Shown here piece after piece: positions 27,029-35,065 of a stretch of 64,000 nt of DNA. Source of the stretch: Comamonadaceae bacterium M7527 (GTDB lineage: Bacteria; Pseudomonadota; Gammaproteobacteria; Burkholderiales; Burkholderiaceae_C). Within the stretch, counting starts at the first letter, position 1, and each line of letters opens with the position of its first letter. The notes beneath the pieces are model-generated. The model worked only from the letters and a program-made list of their open reading frames with translations. It was not told the origin of the DNA and made no database searches. Where the stretch lies: NCBI GenBank assembly GCA_021044545.1, contig CP087990.1:2294001-2358000 (forward strand), given 5' to 3'. The position numbers and the translations under genes were made by a program.

Positions 27029-28009
27029 ATGCAACCCGCCACACCCGACGCCTCAAGCACCATTGGCGACAACTCCTCCAACTGGGAGCGTGACGCGCTG
27101 CGCGAATTGCTGCAAGAGCAGGTGCGTGCTGGGCGCTCGACCAGGCGCTGGAACTGGTTTAAGCGCGGCTTATGGTTGGTGTTGTTGTTGGGTGCAGCCT
27201 GGTGGATTGTGCAAAACAACCGCGCTGGTCATGCCATGCCAGCCAGCAGTGCCCATACAGCGTTGGTGGTGGTGGAGGGGCAAATAGCATCAGACACAGA
27301 AGCCAGCGCCCAAAATATCAACAGAGCCTTGCAACTGGCGTTTGAAGACGATGGTGCACAAGCTGTCGTGATGCTGATCAACAGCCCAGGCGGCAGCCCC
27401 GTGCAAGCAGGCATGGTATTTGACGAAATGCGTCGTCTCAAAGCCCTGCACAACAAGCCTTTGTATGCAGTGGTAGAAGAGACTTGTGCGTCTGCGGCCT
27501 ATTACATTGCCGCTGGTGCAGATGATATTTTTGTAGACAAGGCCAGTGTGGTCGGCAGCATCGGTGTACTCATGGATGGCTTTGGTTTTACGGGCCTCAT
27601 GGAAAAGCTGGGCGTTGAGCGGCGCTTGCGCACAGCGGGTTCAAACAAAGGGTTCTTAGATCCATTTGCACCTGAAAATCCAGAGCAAATGGCGCATGCG
27701 CAAGCCATACTGGACCAGATCCACCAGCAATTCATCGCTGCAGTGCGTGAAGGTCGTGGCAAGCGACTGAAGGAAACCCCAGACATGTTTAGTGGCTTGT
27801 TTTGGACGGGTGAGCAAGCCGTAGAGATGGGTTTGGCCGACAAGTTGGGCAGCCTGGACTTTGTCGCTCGCGATGTGGTGGACGCGCCAGATATCGTGGA
27901 CTACACCGAGCGCGAGTCATTCAGTCAACGCGTGGCCAAGCAACTGGGGGCTGCAATTGGGCAGGGCGCTATCAAAGCCCTGGCTGGCAAAGGGCTGGAG
28001 TTGCAGTAA
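27029..28009 (+). CDS. sppA: Signal peptide peptidase SppA, short (single-domain) form
   Basis: Membrane-anchored serine/lysine peptidase that degrades cleaved signal peptides. It has about 326 residues. One transmembrane helix (RGLWLVLLLGAAWWIVQ, near residue 50) precedes the periplasmic S49 domain. INSPGGSPVQAG forms the oxyanion region, TCASAAYYIAAGAD holds the catalytic Ser, and FVDKASVVGSIGV holds the general-base Lys. ATG 27029 is chosen because AAGGA lies seven bases upstream. ATG 27011 is in frame, but its leader is poorer. Confidence 0.93.
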   Translation: MQPATPDASSTIGDNSSNWERDALRELLQEQVRAGRSTRRWNWFKRGLWLVLLLGAAWWIVQNNRAGHAMPASSAHTALVVVEGQIASDTEASAQNINRALQLAFEDDGAQAVVMLINSPGGSPVQAGMVFDEMRRLKALHNKPLYAVVEETCASAAYYIAAGADDIFVDKASVVGSIGVLMDGFGFTGLMEKLGVERRLRTAGSNKGFLDPFAPENPEQMAHAQAILDQIHQQFIAAVREGRGKRLKETPDMFSGLFWTGEQAVEMGLADKLGSLDFVARDVVDAPDIVDYTERESFSQRVAKQLGAAIGQGAIKALAGKGLELQ

Positions 28010-28084
28010 TGAGCCGCAGCAGCGCATGCACAGAGCGCTGCGCTGCTGGGCTTTGCTGTCATGCGTTGTGGTTATCATCAGCGC

Positions 28085-28996
28085 ATGACCATGACATCCA
28101 CTGATAGCGCGCAAGCCGCAGCACTACCCGTTAGAAAAGCTGTATTCCCCGTGGGCGGCATGGGCACACGGTTTTTGCCAGCCACCAAAGCCATCCCCAA
28201 AGAGATGCTGCCCATTGTGGACAAGCCGCTGATTCAATACGCGGTGGAAGAAGCCTATGCTGCGGGCATACGCGAAATGATTTTCGTAACAGGCCGACAC
28301 AAGCGCGCCATTGAAGACCATTTTGATACCGCTTTTGAACTTGAGCATTCGCTAGAGGTTGCGCATAAAACCGATTTGCTCAATCTGGTGCAAGCCATCA
28401 AGCCCGACGATATGCAGTGTGTGTATGTACGCCAGCCAAGGCCCCTGGGCTTGGGCCACGCCGTCTTGTGCGCCGAGGCGCTGGTGGGCAATGAGCCTTT
28501 TGCCGTGCTGTTGGCCGACGACTTGATGGTGGGTAAAACGCCGATATTGGCGCAAATGGTGCAGGCTTACGCACAAGTGCAAGCCAGTATTCTGGCGGTG
28601 CAAGAAGTGCCACGCGAGCACACCAAGCGCTATGGCATTGCAGACGTAGCGGGCAACCAAGATCAGCTTGCCAAAGTGTTTGGTTTGGTCGAAAAACCAC
28701 AGCCTCAAGATGCACCGTCGACTTTGGCGGTAGCCGGACGCTACGTACTGGACAGCGCGGTGTTTGAGGCCATTCGCAAGCAGCCTGCGGGTGCTGGCGG
28801 TGAGCTACAGCTCACCGATGGCATTGCCGCGTTGATGGCCTCGCAAAGCGTGTACACCTACCGCTACCAAGGCCAGCGCTACGACTGCGGCAACCAAGCG
28901 GGCTTTTTGGCCGCCACGGTTGATTTGGCCCTACAGCGCGACGACATAGCGCCCGAGTTCAGACAACACCTGAAAAGCGTTTTGGGTGCGGCCTGA
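28085..28996 (+). CDS. galU: UTP-glucose-1-phosphate uridylyltransferase
   Basis: Makes UDP-glucose for LPS, capsule and osmoregulated glucans. It has 303 residues from ATG 28085. The N-terminal nucleotide-binding motif is VFPVGGMGTRFLPATKAIPKE, then VDKPLIQYAVEEA, RQPRPLGLGHAVLCA, VLLADDLM, and KRYGIADV / VEKPQPQDAP. C-terminal GGELQLTDGI and RYDCGNQAGFL complete the family pattern. It is convergent with the ParA-like gene 11 bases away. Confidence 0.96.
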   Translation: MTMTSTDSAQAAALPVRKAVFPVGGMGTRFLPATKAIPKEMLPIVDKPLIQYAVEEAYAAGIREMIFVTGRHKRAIEDHFDTAFELEHSLEVAHKTDLLNLVQAIKPDDMQCVYVRQPRPLGLGHAVLCAEALVGNEPFAVLLADDLMVGKTPILAQMVQAYAQVQASILAVQEVPREHTKRYGIADVAGNQDQLAKVFGLVEKPQPQDAPSTLAVAGRYVLDSAVFEAIRKQPAGAGGELQLTDGIAALMASQSVYTYRYQGQRYDCGNQAGFLAATVDLALQRDDIAPEFRQHLKSVLGAA

Positions 28997-29007
28997 GTTC
29001 GGATGGT

Positions 29008-29943
29008 CTAGGCGTCATTGCTGCGAAAAATACGCGCCAGCAAACCGCGTTTAGGTGGCTCGGCGGCAGTGGGGTTGGCTGACTCGGCCAACACCGGGGC
29101 TGTGGCCTTGGCCTTGTTGGGGGCAGGCGCGGCAGCAAGCGGCGCTGCACTGGCTGTATAACTGCGCTGTTGCATAAAGCTGTTCAACACCTCTGATGCA
29201 CCAGAGGTCCGACTGAGCTCACTGATGCCGGCACGCGCAGTTACGGCTTTGTGGCGCACATGGGCCATGCCTACGTCGGCCACACTTTTTGCAAATAATT
29301 TAAACGATGCACCAGCAGGATCGGGCAGCTCGCTGAGGTAGCCCTTTTTAAACAACTGCTTGGCTTGAGGAAAGTTCAGCACGGGCGGGCTTAGTATGAA
29401 GCCAATGGGAAACGTTTGCGACGTAAAGACCTCCCGCATGGAGTCTGTGGACTCCACACGGCTGGGACAAATCATGAGTTGCGGCGGTGTGCGCACTGTG
29501 GACTCAAACACCCAATGCAAGTTGGATAAAAAGCCAATGGTGGCCGCCACCTCGATACCAGACATTGACACAGGCGTGAGCACCACGTCGTAGTCAAACA
29601 GCCAGTTGCCGTCCAGTGCATCAGACCAGGTCAGGTCGGCCACCACGACATCAGAGCTCTCGGCTGCGTGGCGCAAGTGGCGCCTGGCATCAAGCGCTGC
29701 GCCGCGTCTGCCCAAGTCGAGCGGTAAAGGGTGGTGTTGCACGACCACCCCGATTGGGCGGGCCTCGCGCAGCCAGTCGCTGGATGAGCCGTGCAAGTCC
29801 AGATCCAGCAGCGTAGTGGTCAGGCCTAGCTCTGCTTTGAAGTAGGCGGCCAAATTGGCAGAAATGGTACTTTTGCCCACACCGCCCTTGCGGCTGGTGA
29901 TCAAAATCTTTAACGGTTTGGCAGCTGAGAGGGTTGTTTGCAT
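29008..29943 (-). CDS. Orphan ParA/MinD-type P-loop ATPase
   Basis: A protein of about 311 residues from ATG 29943. The deviant Walker A is KGGVGKST near residue 18, with the signature lysine. TTTLLDLDLHGSSSDWL forms the A' region, and DVVVADLTWSD the Walker B region. The C-terminal ~50 residues are Ala/Pro-rich and end in a basic KRGLLARIFRS. There is no parB, minC/E, parS cluster or flagellar gene nearby, so a cargo cannot be inferred. Likely roles are positioning a protein complex or a cell-division factor (MipZ/PomZ-like). It lies between convergent galU and rpoH. The family is certain and the function is unknown. Confidence 0.8.
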   Translation of the reverse strand: MQTTLSAAKPLKILITSRKGGVGKSTISANLAAYFKAELGLTTTLLDLDLHGSSSDWLREARPIGVVVQHHPLPLDLGRRGAALDARRHLRHAAESSDVVVADLTWSDALDGNWLFDYDVVLTPVSMSGIEVAATIGFLSNLHWVFESTVRTPPQLMICPSRVESTDSMREVFTSQTFPIGFILSPPVLNFPQAKQLFKKGYLSELPDPAGASFKLFAKSVADVGMAHVRHKAVTARAGISELSRTSGASEVLNSFMQQRSYTASAAPLAAAPAPNKAKATAPVLAESANPTAAEPPKRGLLARIFRSNDA

Positions 29944-30103
29944 AAGAGTTGCTCGGCAATGTGTGCAGAGCAGCTCATTATGCAAATAGCTCTAGATTTG
30001 CATATTAGTTAAAAGTAGCGGTTCTGGTTTGGCGTGCCTGTAAATGAGTAGTAATTCATACATGCGACGCAAGGCTCACGCCGCACGAAAGGACGACTGG
30101 CGG

Positions 30104-31042
30104 TTACGACGCAGTAAGGGCTGTGCGCATTTTCTTCATGGCAGCGACTTCAATTTGGCGAATGCGCTCGGCGCTGACACCGTATTCACTGGCCAGTTCA
30201 TGTAGCGTCATACCGCCTGATCCATCATCGTTGACCTTCAGCCAGCGTTCGGTCACTATGCGTTGGGCGCGCTCGTCCAGCTGGGCAAGCGCGCCAGCTA
30301 CGCCGTCAGTGGCCAAGTGTTCGCGCTCTTGGGCCTCCAACACCGCAGTGGGCTCAAAGCGCGCATCGGTGAGGTAAGAAATGGGGCCAAAGGCTTCGTC
30401 ACCGTCACCATTGGGCGTGGGGTCTAGCAACACATCGCCACCGGCCAAGCGCGCCTCCATTTCCAATACGTCTTCAGGTTTTACATTCAGCCGGCTGGCC
30501 ATAGTGGCGACTTCGTCAGGGTTTAGCGTGTTGCGTGCGCTGCTGCCTTCTTGGCCCTGCGCGGTTTGGTGCATGCCGGCCTTCATGGAGCGCAAGTTGA
30601 AAAACAACTTGCGTTGGGCCTTGGTCGTGGCCACTTTCACCATGCGCCAGTTGCGCAGCACGTATTCGTGAATTTCGGCCTTGATCCAGTGTGTGGCGTA
30701 GCTCACCAAACGCACGCCTTGCTCGGCGTCAAAGCGGCGCACGGCCTTCATCAGGCCGATGTTGCCCTCTTGAATCAAGTCGTTGTGGGGCAGGCCATAG
30801 CCCAGGTACTGGCGCGACACCGCCACAACCAAGCGCAAATGCGACATGATGAGCGCGCCGGCTGCATCTAAGTCGTTGTTATCTTTTAGTTTTCTGGCGA
30901 AGTCTTGTTCTTGCTCTAGTGTGAGCATGGGCAAGCGGTTGACGGCACCAATGTAGGCGTCAAGGCTGCCAAGTGGAGGCAGCACAGACCATGGGTCGCG
31001 TACTGCCATTTGTTGGGGGGTCAAGGTCACGAGTGCATTCAT
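30104..31042 (-). CDS. rpoH: RNA polymerase heat-shock sigma factor RpoH (sigma-32)
   Basis: Directs transcription of heat-shock genes. It has 312 residues from ATG 31042. Region 2 reads LILSH-like IMSHLRLVVAVSRQYLGYG, then LIQEGNIGLMKAVRRFD and RLVSYATHWIKAEIHEYVLRN. The sigma-32-specific RpoH box QRKLFFNLR follows. Region 4 contains LHELASEYGVSAERIRQIE, the helix-turn-helix for the -35. I choose 31042 because AAGGA lies seven bases upstream. ATG 31066 is in frame but has a poorly spaced site. A perfect CIRCE operator lies immediately upstream. Confidence 0.96.
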   Translation of the reverse strand: MNALVTLTPQQMAVRDPWSVLPPLGSLDAYIGAVNRLPMLTLEQEQDFARKLKDNNDLDAAGALIMSHLRLVVAVSRQYLGYGLPHNDLIQEGNIGLMKAVRRFDAEQGVRLVSYATHWIKAEIHEYVLRNWRMVKVATTKAQRKLFFNLRSMKAGMHQTAQGQEGSSARNTLNPDEVATMASRLNVKPEDVLEMEARLAGGDVLLDPTPNGDGDEAFGPISYLTDARFEPTAVLEAQEREHLATDGVAGALAQLDERAQRIVTERWLKVNDDGSGGMTLHELASEYGVSAERIRQIEVAAMKKMRTALTAS

Positions 31043-31075
31043 TTGCTTGTCCTTTTCATTCATCACCCTATGATG

Positions 31076-31102
31076 TTAGCACTCTATCGGTTTGAGTGCT
31101 AA
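31076..31102 (-). promoter_or_regulatory. CIRCE operator (HrcA binding site) upstream of rpoH
   Basis: TTAGCACTC, nine bases, GAGTGCTAA: an exact match to the CIRCE consensus, with both 9-bp arms perfect and the canonical 9-base spacer. It ends 10 bases before ATG 31066 and 34 bases before the preferred ATG 31042. It therefore lies across the transcription start or leader of rpoH and should bring the sigma factor gene under HrcA repression. HrcA itself is not in the window. Confidence 0.93.
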
Positions 31103-31237
31103 GACTTTGGGTAAATCGTTTATGGGCGGCCAGCAAGGCTCAGCAAAGCGCGTTCAGGCATGCTGGTGCCCAGGCGTAGTACTAAAAGGCGCGTGTTGTT
31201 GATGCGGGCGCTTGGCGCATCAGCCAAGCGGTTGAGA

Positions 31238-32227
31238 TCAGGTGCGTCTGTGTACCAAGCTGGCGGCCAATGCATTGAGCGACTGCGTGTAGCCGTTGTC
31301 AGGCAGGCGCTGAATGGCGGCCATGGCGCGTTGGGCTTCAAGCTGGGCCACTTCGCGCGCTTGTACGAGGCCGCCATGTTGATGTATCAACTGTTTGATG
31401 CGCTCAAGCTGCGATAAATCACCGTTTTCAATGGCGCTTACGATGAGGTCATGCTCTGCGCCGCTGACTTGCTCCAGGGTGCAAATAACGGGCAAGGTGA
31501 GCTTGCCTTCGCGCAAATCGTCGCCCAGGTTTTTGCCCAGCTCTTGTGCCTGGCCTTCATAGTCCAACACATCGTCAATGATTTGAAATGCTGTGCCAAG
31601 GGCTTCGCCGTATTCGGCGCAGGCGGCTTCAGTTTGTTCGTCTTGCTGGTTCAATATCGCGGCAATGCGGGTACTGGCTTCAAACAGTTTGGCGGTTTTA
31701 GAGCGAATGACGTGCAAGTAGCCGTCACGCGACAGCGTGGCATCGTGCATGTTCATCAGCTGCAGCACCTCGCCTTCAGCGATGACGTTGGTGGCGTCCG
31801 ACAGCACTTGCATGATGCGCATACTGCCCGCATCCACCATCATTTGGAAGGCGCGCGAATACAAAAAGTCACCCACCAGTACGCTGGCGGCATTGCCAAA
31901 CAACTCGTTTGCGGTGTCGCGGCCGCGGCGCATGGTGGACTCATCCACCACGTCATCGTGCAACAAGGTCGCAGTGTGAATAAATTCCACGACCGCGGCT
32001 AGCGAATGGCGGTGTGCGGTGTCGGCGCCCAGGGCGCCAGACATCATCAGCAGCAAAGCGGGGCGCAGGCGCTTGCCGCCGCTTTGAATGATGTAGTTGG
32101 CCACTTGTGAGACCAATACCACCTCACTGTGCAGCTGGGTGCGAATCACCTCGTCGACCAACTGCATGTCGCTGGCCACAATGGCTAGCGGGTTGGTGGG
32201 GGCTGGGGTAGCGTTCAATTCGGTCAA
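31238..32227 (-). CDS. ispB: Octaprenyl diphosphate synthase
   Basis: Trans-polyprenyl synthase that makes the ubiquinone side chain, about 329 residues. The first aspartate-rich motif is LLHDDVVDES preceded by SGGKRLRPALLL, and the second is IIDDVLDYEG. The start is uncertain: no ATG fits. TTG 32227 (TELNATPAP) gives the family's length and places MQLVDEVIRTQL at the expected distance. The frame is open further upstream to 32395, but that is not conserved. It is divergent from the chemoreceptor gene, whereas related genomes usually have rplU there. Confidence 0.9.
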   Translation of the reverse strand: MTELNATPAPTNPLAIVASDMQLVDEVIRTQLHSEVVLVSQVANYIIQSGGKRLRPALLLMMSGALGADTAHRHSLAAVVEFIHTATLLHDDVVDESTMRRGRDTANELFGNAASVLVGDFLYSRAFQMMVDAGSMRIMQVLSDATNVIAEGEVLQLMNMHDATLSRDGYLHVIRSKTAKLFEASTRIAAILNQQDEQTEAACAEYGEALGTAFQIIDDVLDYEGQAQELGKNLGDDLREGKLTLPVICTLEQVSGAEHDLIVSAIENGDLSQLERIKQLIHQHGGLVQAREVAQLEAQRAMAAIQRLPDNGYTQSLNALAASLVHRRT

Positions 32228-32533
32228 GGCAGCAAGGCAGTGGTTGTTGGCAACAGAAGATGGTGCGCACGAGACAAACACCCGAGCCGCACGCCCGATT
32301 ATCCACAAACACGGGTTACTGGTTGACAACGACTTATCAAGGCGACAGCCAGGGCAACTGAGACGCGCGCAGGAAAGTGACAGGTGCGACGGCAAAAAAA
32401 CTCATGTTTAATCCGTTGCTGACGAGTCATGCAATGACGCACTGTTGTGTGCGTCATACCGCTTGAGGTGCTGAAGCGGTTGACTGGGCGGCACAGTACA
32501 AGCTGCGCTTGACACCACATAGGGCATTTTTTA
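32228..32533. other. Intergenic region between divergent ispB and the chemoreceptor gene
   Basis: 306 bases that must contain both promoters. I see no convincing gene. Part of it may code for the ispB N-terminus if a start upstream of TTG 32227 is used. No clear operator or RNA fold is visible. Confidence 0.45.
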
Positions 32534-34063
32534 ATGAACACACTAGACAAGCTCAAAGCTACCAGCTTGGTGGCTTTGTTAAGCGTGGCGGCTATTTCAG
32601 TTGCCACGTTTTGGAGTCAAAACGATTTGAGCAAGGCCATGGACAATCGTTTTGTGTCCAGAGGGCTGGCCGCAGAGTTGCGCTCCAGCTCCGAGGAGCT
32701 GACGCGCTTGGCTAGAACCTACGTGGTAACAGGCGATGACCGCTACGAAGATGCTTACTGGCGGGTATTGGATGTGCGCAACGGCAAACTGCCGCGCCCA
32801 GATGGGCAGCAAGTGGCGCTGCACACACTGATGCAGCAGCAGGGTTTGACCAAGGCTGAGTTTGAGCAGCTCAAGCCAGTCCATGAGTGGGTGCACACCC
32901 ACCGCCTTGGCTTCACCAAGGCTGAGTTTGAGCAGCTCAAGAAAGCCGAAGACAACTCCAGCAACCTGGTGACTACCGAGGCCACTGCCATGAACGCCGT
33001 CAAGGGTTTTTTTGATGACGGCCAGGGCGGCTACACCGTGCGTGGTGAGCCAGACGTAGACATGGCAGTGAGCATCATGTTTGACCAAAAGTACCATGCA
33101 GACAAGGCTTCGATCATGGGGCCCATAGACGAGTTTGAGCGCATGTTGGACGAGCGCACATCGACGCATGTACGTGACGCCGAGCGACTTGCTGACAGCC
33201 TGATGACTGCGTTGTTGGTGACAGTATCAATTTCCATAGCCTTGGTGTGGTGGGCCATTAAGCGCCACGGCGATGAGTTGCATTTGGCGGTGTCGCGTCT
33301 GCTAGAGTCCACTGCCAACGTGAGCGCTGGTGCGGCGCAGGTTGAGTCTGCCAGCCGGTCATTGGCGGGCAGCGCAGCTCAGCAAGTAGACGCGCTAGAG
33401 GCTATAGCCACCTCCACCACGCAAACCACGGCCATGGCCAACGAGAGCGCCAGGCGCACGCAGCAAGCTGGTCACCTGGTGGGGCAAGAGCAGCACAAGC
33501 TGGCTGAAGTTGTGGCCCTGCTGCAAGACATGGTGCTGGCCATGCAGGCCATTGATGAAGGCGGCCAGCGCATCACCAAAATCAACAATGTGATTGACGA
33601 CATCGCATTCCAGACCAGTATTCTGGCCTTGAATGCGGCGGTAGAAGCTGCGCGCGCGGGCGAGGCTGGCCAAGGCTTTGCCGTGGTCGCCGATGAGGTG
33701 CGCAACTTGGCCATGCGCAGCACGGCTGCGTCTAAAGACACGGCAGATCTGATTGAGGCTGCGGCAGAGCGCACCCAGTTGGGGCGCGAACGCGTGTCAC
33801 AGGTTGAGAAAGCGGTGTCGCAGTTGTCTGAGCAAGCCAAGCAGGTGTACGGTATTGTGGCTGGCGTTCAAGACGCCAGCGAGCAGCAGCGTGCCGCGCT
33901 GTCACGCGTGGCGCAGGCCCTGGACGACATAGAGACGAGTACGCAGCAGGCAGCATCTGGTGCTGAGCAGGGTTCTGCGGCATCAACCGAGTTGGCCGCG
34001 CAAGCTGTCGCGCTCATGGAGGTGGCACAGGATTTGAGCCGAATGGTGGGGACAAAGGCTTAG
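32534..34063 (+). CDS. Methyl-accepting chemotaxis protein
   Basis: Transmembrane chemoreceptor of 509 residues. An N-terminal helix (about 10-28) starts a periplasmic sensor domain, residues about 30-220. A second helix, LMTALLVTVSISIALVWWAI, lies near residue 222-241. The cytoplasmic coiled coil has its tip IDDIAFQTSILALNAAVEAARAGEAGQGFAVVADEVR (the CheA/CheW contact), with Gln/Glu methylation-type positions on either side. There is little or no HAMP-like linker after TM2. The sensor domain contains a repeated segment TKAEFEQLK at 106-114 and 128-136 that other members usually have once. No che genes are nearby. The ligand is unknown. Confidence 0.92.
   Translation: MNTLDKLKATSLVALLSVAAISVATFWSQNDLSKAMDNRFVSRGLAAELRSSSEELTRLARTYVVTGDDRYEDAYWRVLDVRNGKLPRPDGQQVALHTLMQQQGLTKAEFEQLKPVHEWVHTHRLGFTKAEFEQLKKAEDNSSNLVTTEATAMNAVKGFFDDGQGGYTVRGEPDVDMAVSIMFDQKYHADKASIMGPIDEFERMLDERTSTHVRDAERLADSLMTALLVTVSISIALVWWAIKRHGDELHLAVSRLLESTANVSAGAAQVESASRSLAGSAAQQVDALEAIATSTTQTTAMANESARRTQQAGHLVGQEQHKLAEVVALLQDMVLAMQAIDEGGQRITKINNVIDDIAFQTSILALNAAVEAARAGEAGQGFAVVADEVRNLAMRSTAASKDTADLIEAAAERTQLGRERVSQVEKAVSQLSEQAKQVYGIVAGVQDASEQQRAALSRVAQALDDIETSTQQAASGAEQGSAASTELAAQAVALMEVAQDLSRMVGTKA
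32849..32941 (+). repeat. 27-bp perfect direct repeat inside the chemoreceptor gene
   Basis: Two identical 27-base copies (32849-32875 and 32915-32941) coding for TKAEFEQLK, offset by exactly 66 bases (22 codons), so the frame is kept. The 39 bases between the copies do not match the sequence after copy two. This suggests an old partial duplication or an insertion with flanking repeats. Confidence 0.85.
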
Positions 34064-34136
34064 TTTGCCGCCTTTGTGTGTTCAACCCATGCTTTGTCGC
34101 CCCAGCTGGCAGGCAAGTCACCAGGCCTGTTCACCA

Positions 34137-34162
34137 GCACAGTAGGGCAGCACAGTAGGGCA
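34137..34162 (+). repeat. 13-bp tandem duplication downstream of the chemoreceptor gene
   Basis: Two consecutive perfect copies of GCACAGTAGGGCA in the 261-base gap before rplU. The same gap has no gene. Confidence 0.8.
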
Positions 34163-34268
34163 GCTGCAAGTGCATGGCGGCTTGTGGCGGGCTGTGAAGA
34201 ATTGTGGTGAAAGCGCGTCACATCAGTCAGATTGGGCGGTGGCAACGTGGCTGACTTGACTAAATATG

Positions 34269-34277
34269 TGCTAAAAT
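34269..34277 (+). promoter_or_regulatory. Extended -10 promoter of rplU-rpmA
   Basis: TGCTAAAAT (extended -10) about 48 bases before rplU, with TTGACT slightly upstream but too close (10 bases) to be a classical -35. A 6-bp hairpin GGCGGA / TCTGCC follows in the leader. Confidence 0.5.
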
Positions 34278-34324
34278 CATGGGCTTGGCGGAAATTCGTC
34301 TGCCATTGATTTTTAGAGGTATCT

Positions 34325-34636
34325 ATGTACGCGGTCATAAAAACCGGTGGCAAACAGTATCGTGTTGCTGCCGGTGAAAAAATTAAAGTAGAACAGATTG
34401 CTGCGGAAGTGGGTCAAGAGATTGTGTTGGATCAGGTGTTGGCAGTCGGTAACGGCTCAGACATCAAGATCGGCGCTCCCTTGGTCGCTGGTGCAGTAGT
34501 AACGGCCACTGTGGTTTCCCACGGTCGCGGCGACAAGGTTCGCATTTTCAAAATGCGTCGTCGTAAGCACTATCAAAAGCGCCAAGGCCATCGTCAAAAC
34601 TACACAGAGCTGGCTATCGGCTCTATCAACGCATAA
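34325..34636 (+). CDS. rplU: 50S ribosomal protein L21
   Basis: 23S rRNA-binding protein of the large subunit, 103 residues as in E. coli. It begins YAVIKTGGKQYRVAAGEKI and has VVSHGRGDKVRIFKMRRRKHY and KRQGHRQNYTEL near the end. It has a good AGAGG site upstream. It is the first gene of rplU-rpmA, followed by rpmA after 13 bases. Confidence 0.98.
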   Translation: MYAVIKTGGKQYRVAAGEKIKVEQIAAEVGQEIVLDQVLAVGNGSDIKIGAPLVAGAVVTATVVSHGRGDKVRIFKMRRRKHYQKRQGHRQNYTELAIGSINA

Positions 34637-34649
34637 AGGTTGAGTAACC

Positions 34650-34910
34650 ATGGCACAGAAAAAAGGCGGCGGCTCAACGCGTAACGGACGTGATTCCAAT
34701 CCAAAAATGCTGGGTGTCAAGGCATTCGGCGGCGAATTGGTAACGGCCGGCTCTATCATCGTGCGTCAGCGCGGTACACGTTTCCACCCCGGTTCCAATG
34801 TTGGTATCGGCAAGGACCACACTTTGTTTGCAACCGTTGACGGTCACGTTGAGTTTGCAGTCAAAGGTGCGCGCAACAACAGCGTTGTGAACATCAAGGC
34901 AATTGCCTAA
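34650..34910 (+). CDS. rpmA: 50S ribosomal protein L27
   Basis: Large-subunit protein whose flexible N-terminus reaches the peptidyl transferase centre, 86 residues. It begins AQKKGGGSTRNGRDSNPK and continues LGVKAFGGE, IIVRQRGTRFHPGSNVGIGK and DHTLFA. No N-terminal cleavage extension of the Firmicutes type is present. A terminator follows. Confidence 0.98.
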   Translation: MAQKKGGGSTRNGRDSNPKMLGVKAFGGELVTAGSIIVRQRGTRFHPGSNVGIGKDHTLFATVDGHVEFAVKGARNNSVVNIKAIA

Positions 34911-34982
34911 AGACTGGTTAGTGGACAGCTCAATGCTGACAGACACGCTTTGCGGCGGTGTTTGTCGGCTTTAAGCCTCATT

Positions 34983-35011
34983 AAAAAAAGGTCCTGTTGG
35001 GGCCTTTTTTT
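34983..35011 (+). terminator. Terminator after rpmA
   Basis: A7-GGTCC / GGGCC-T7 hairpin with a five-base loop; the poly-A and poly-T arms extend the stem. It separates ribosomal genes from obg. Confidence 0.8.
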
Positions 35012-35065
35012 ATTGCATGGTTTGCAATGCACACAAAGCGGTGGTCAGCCACCTAAAATCACACT

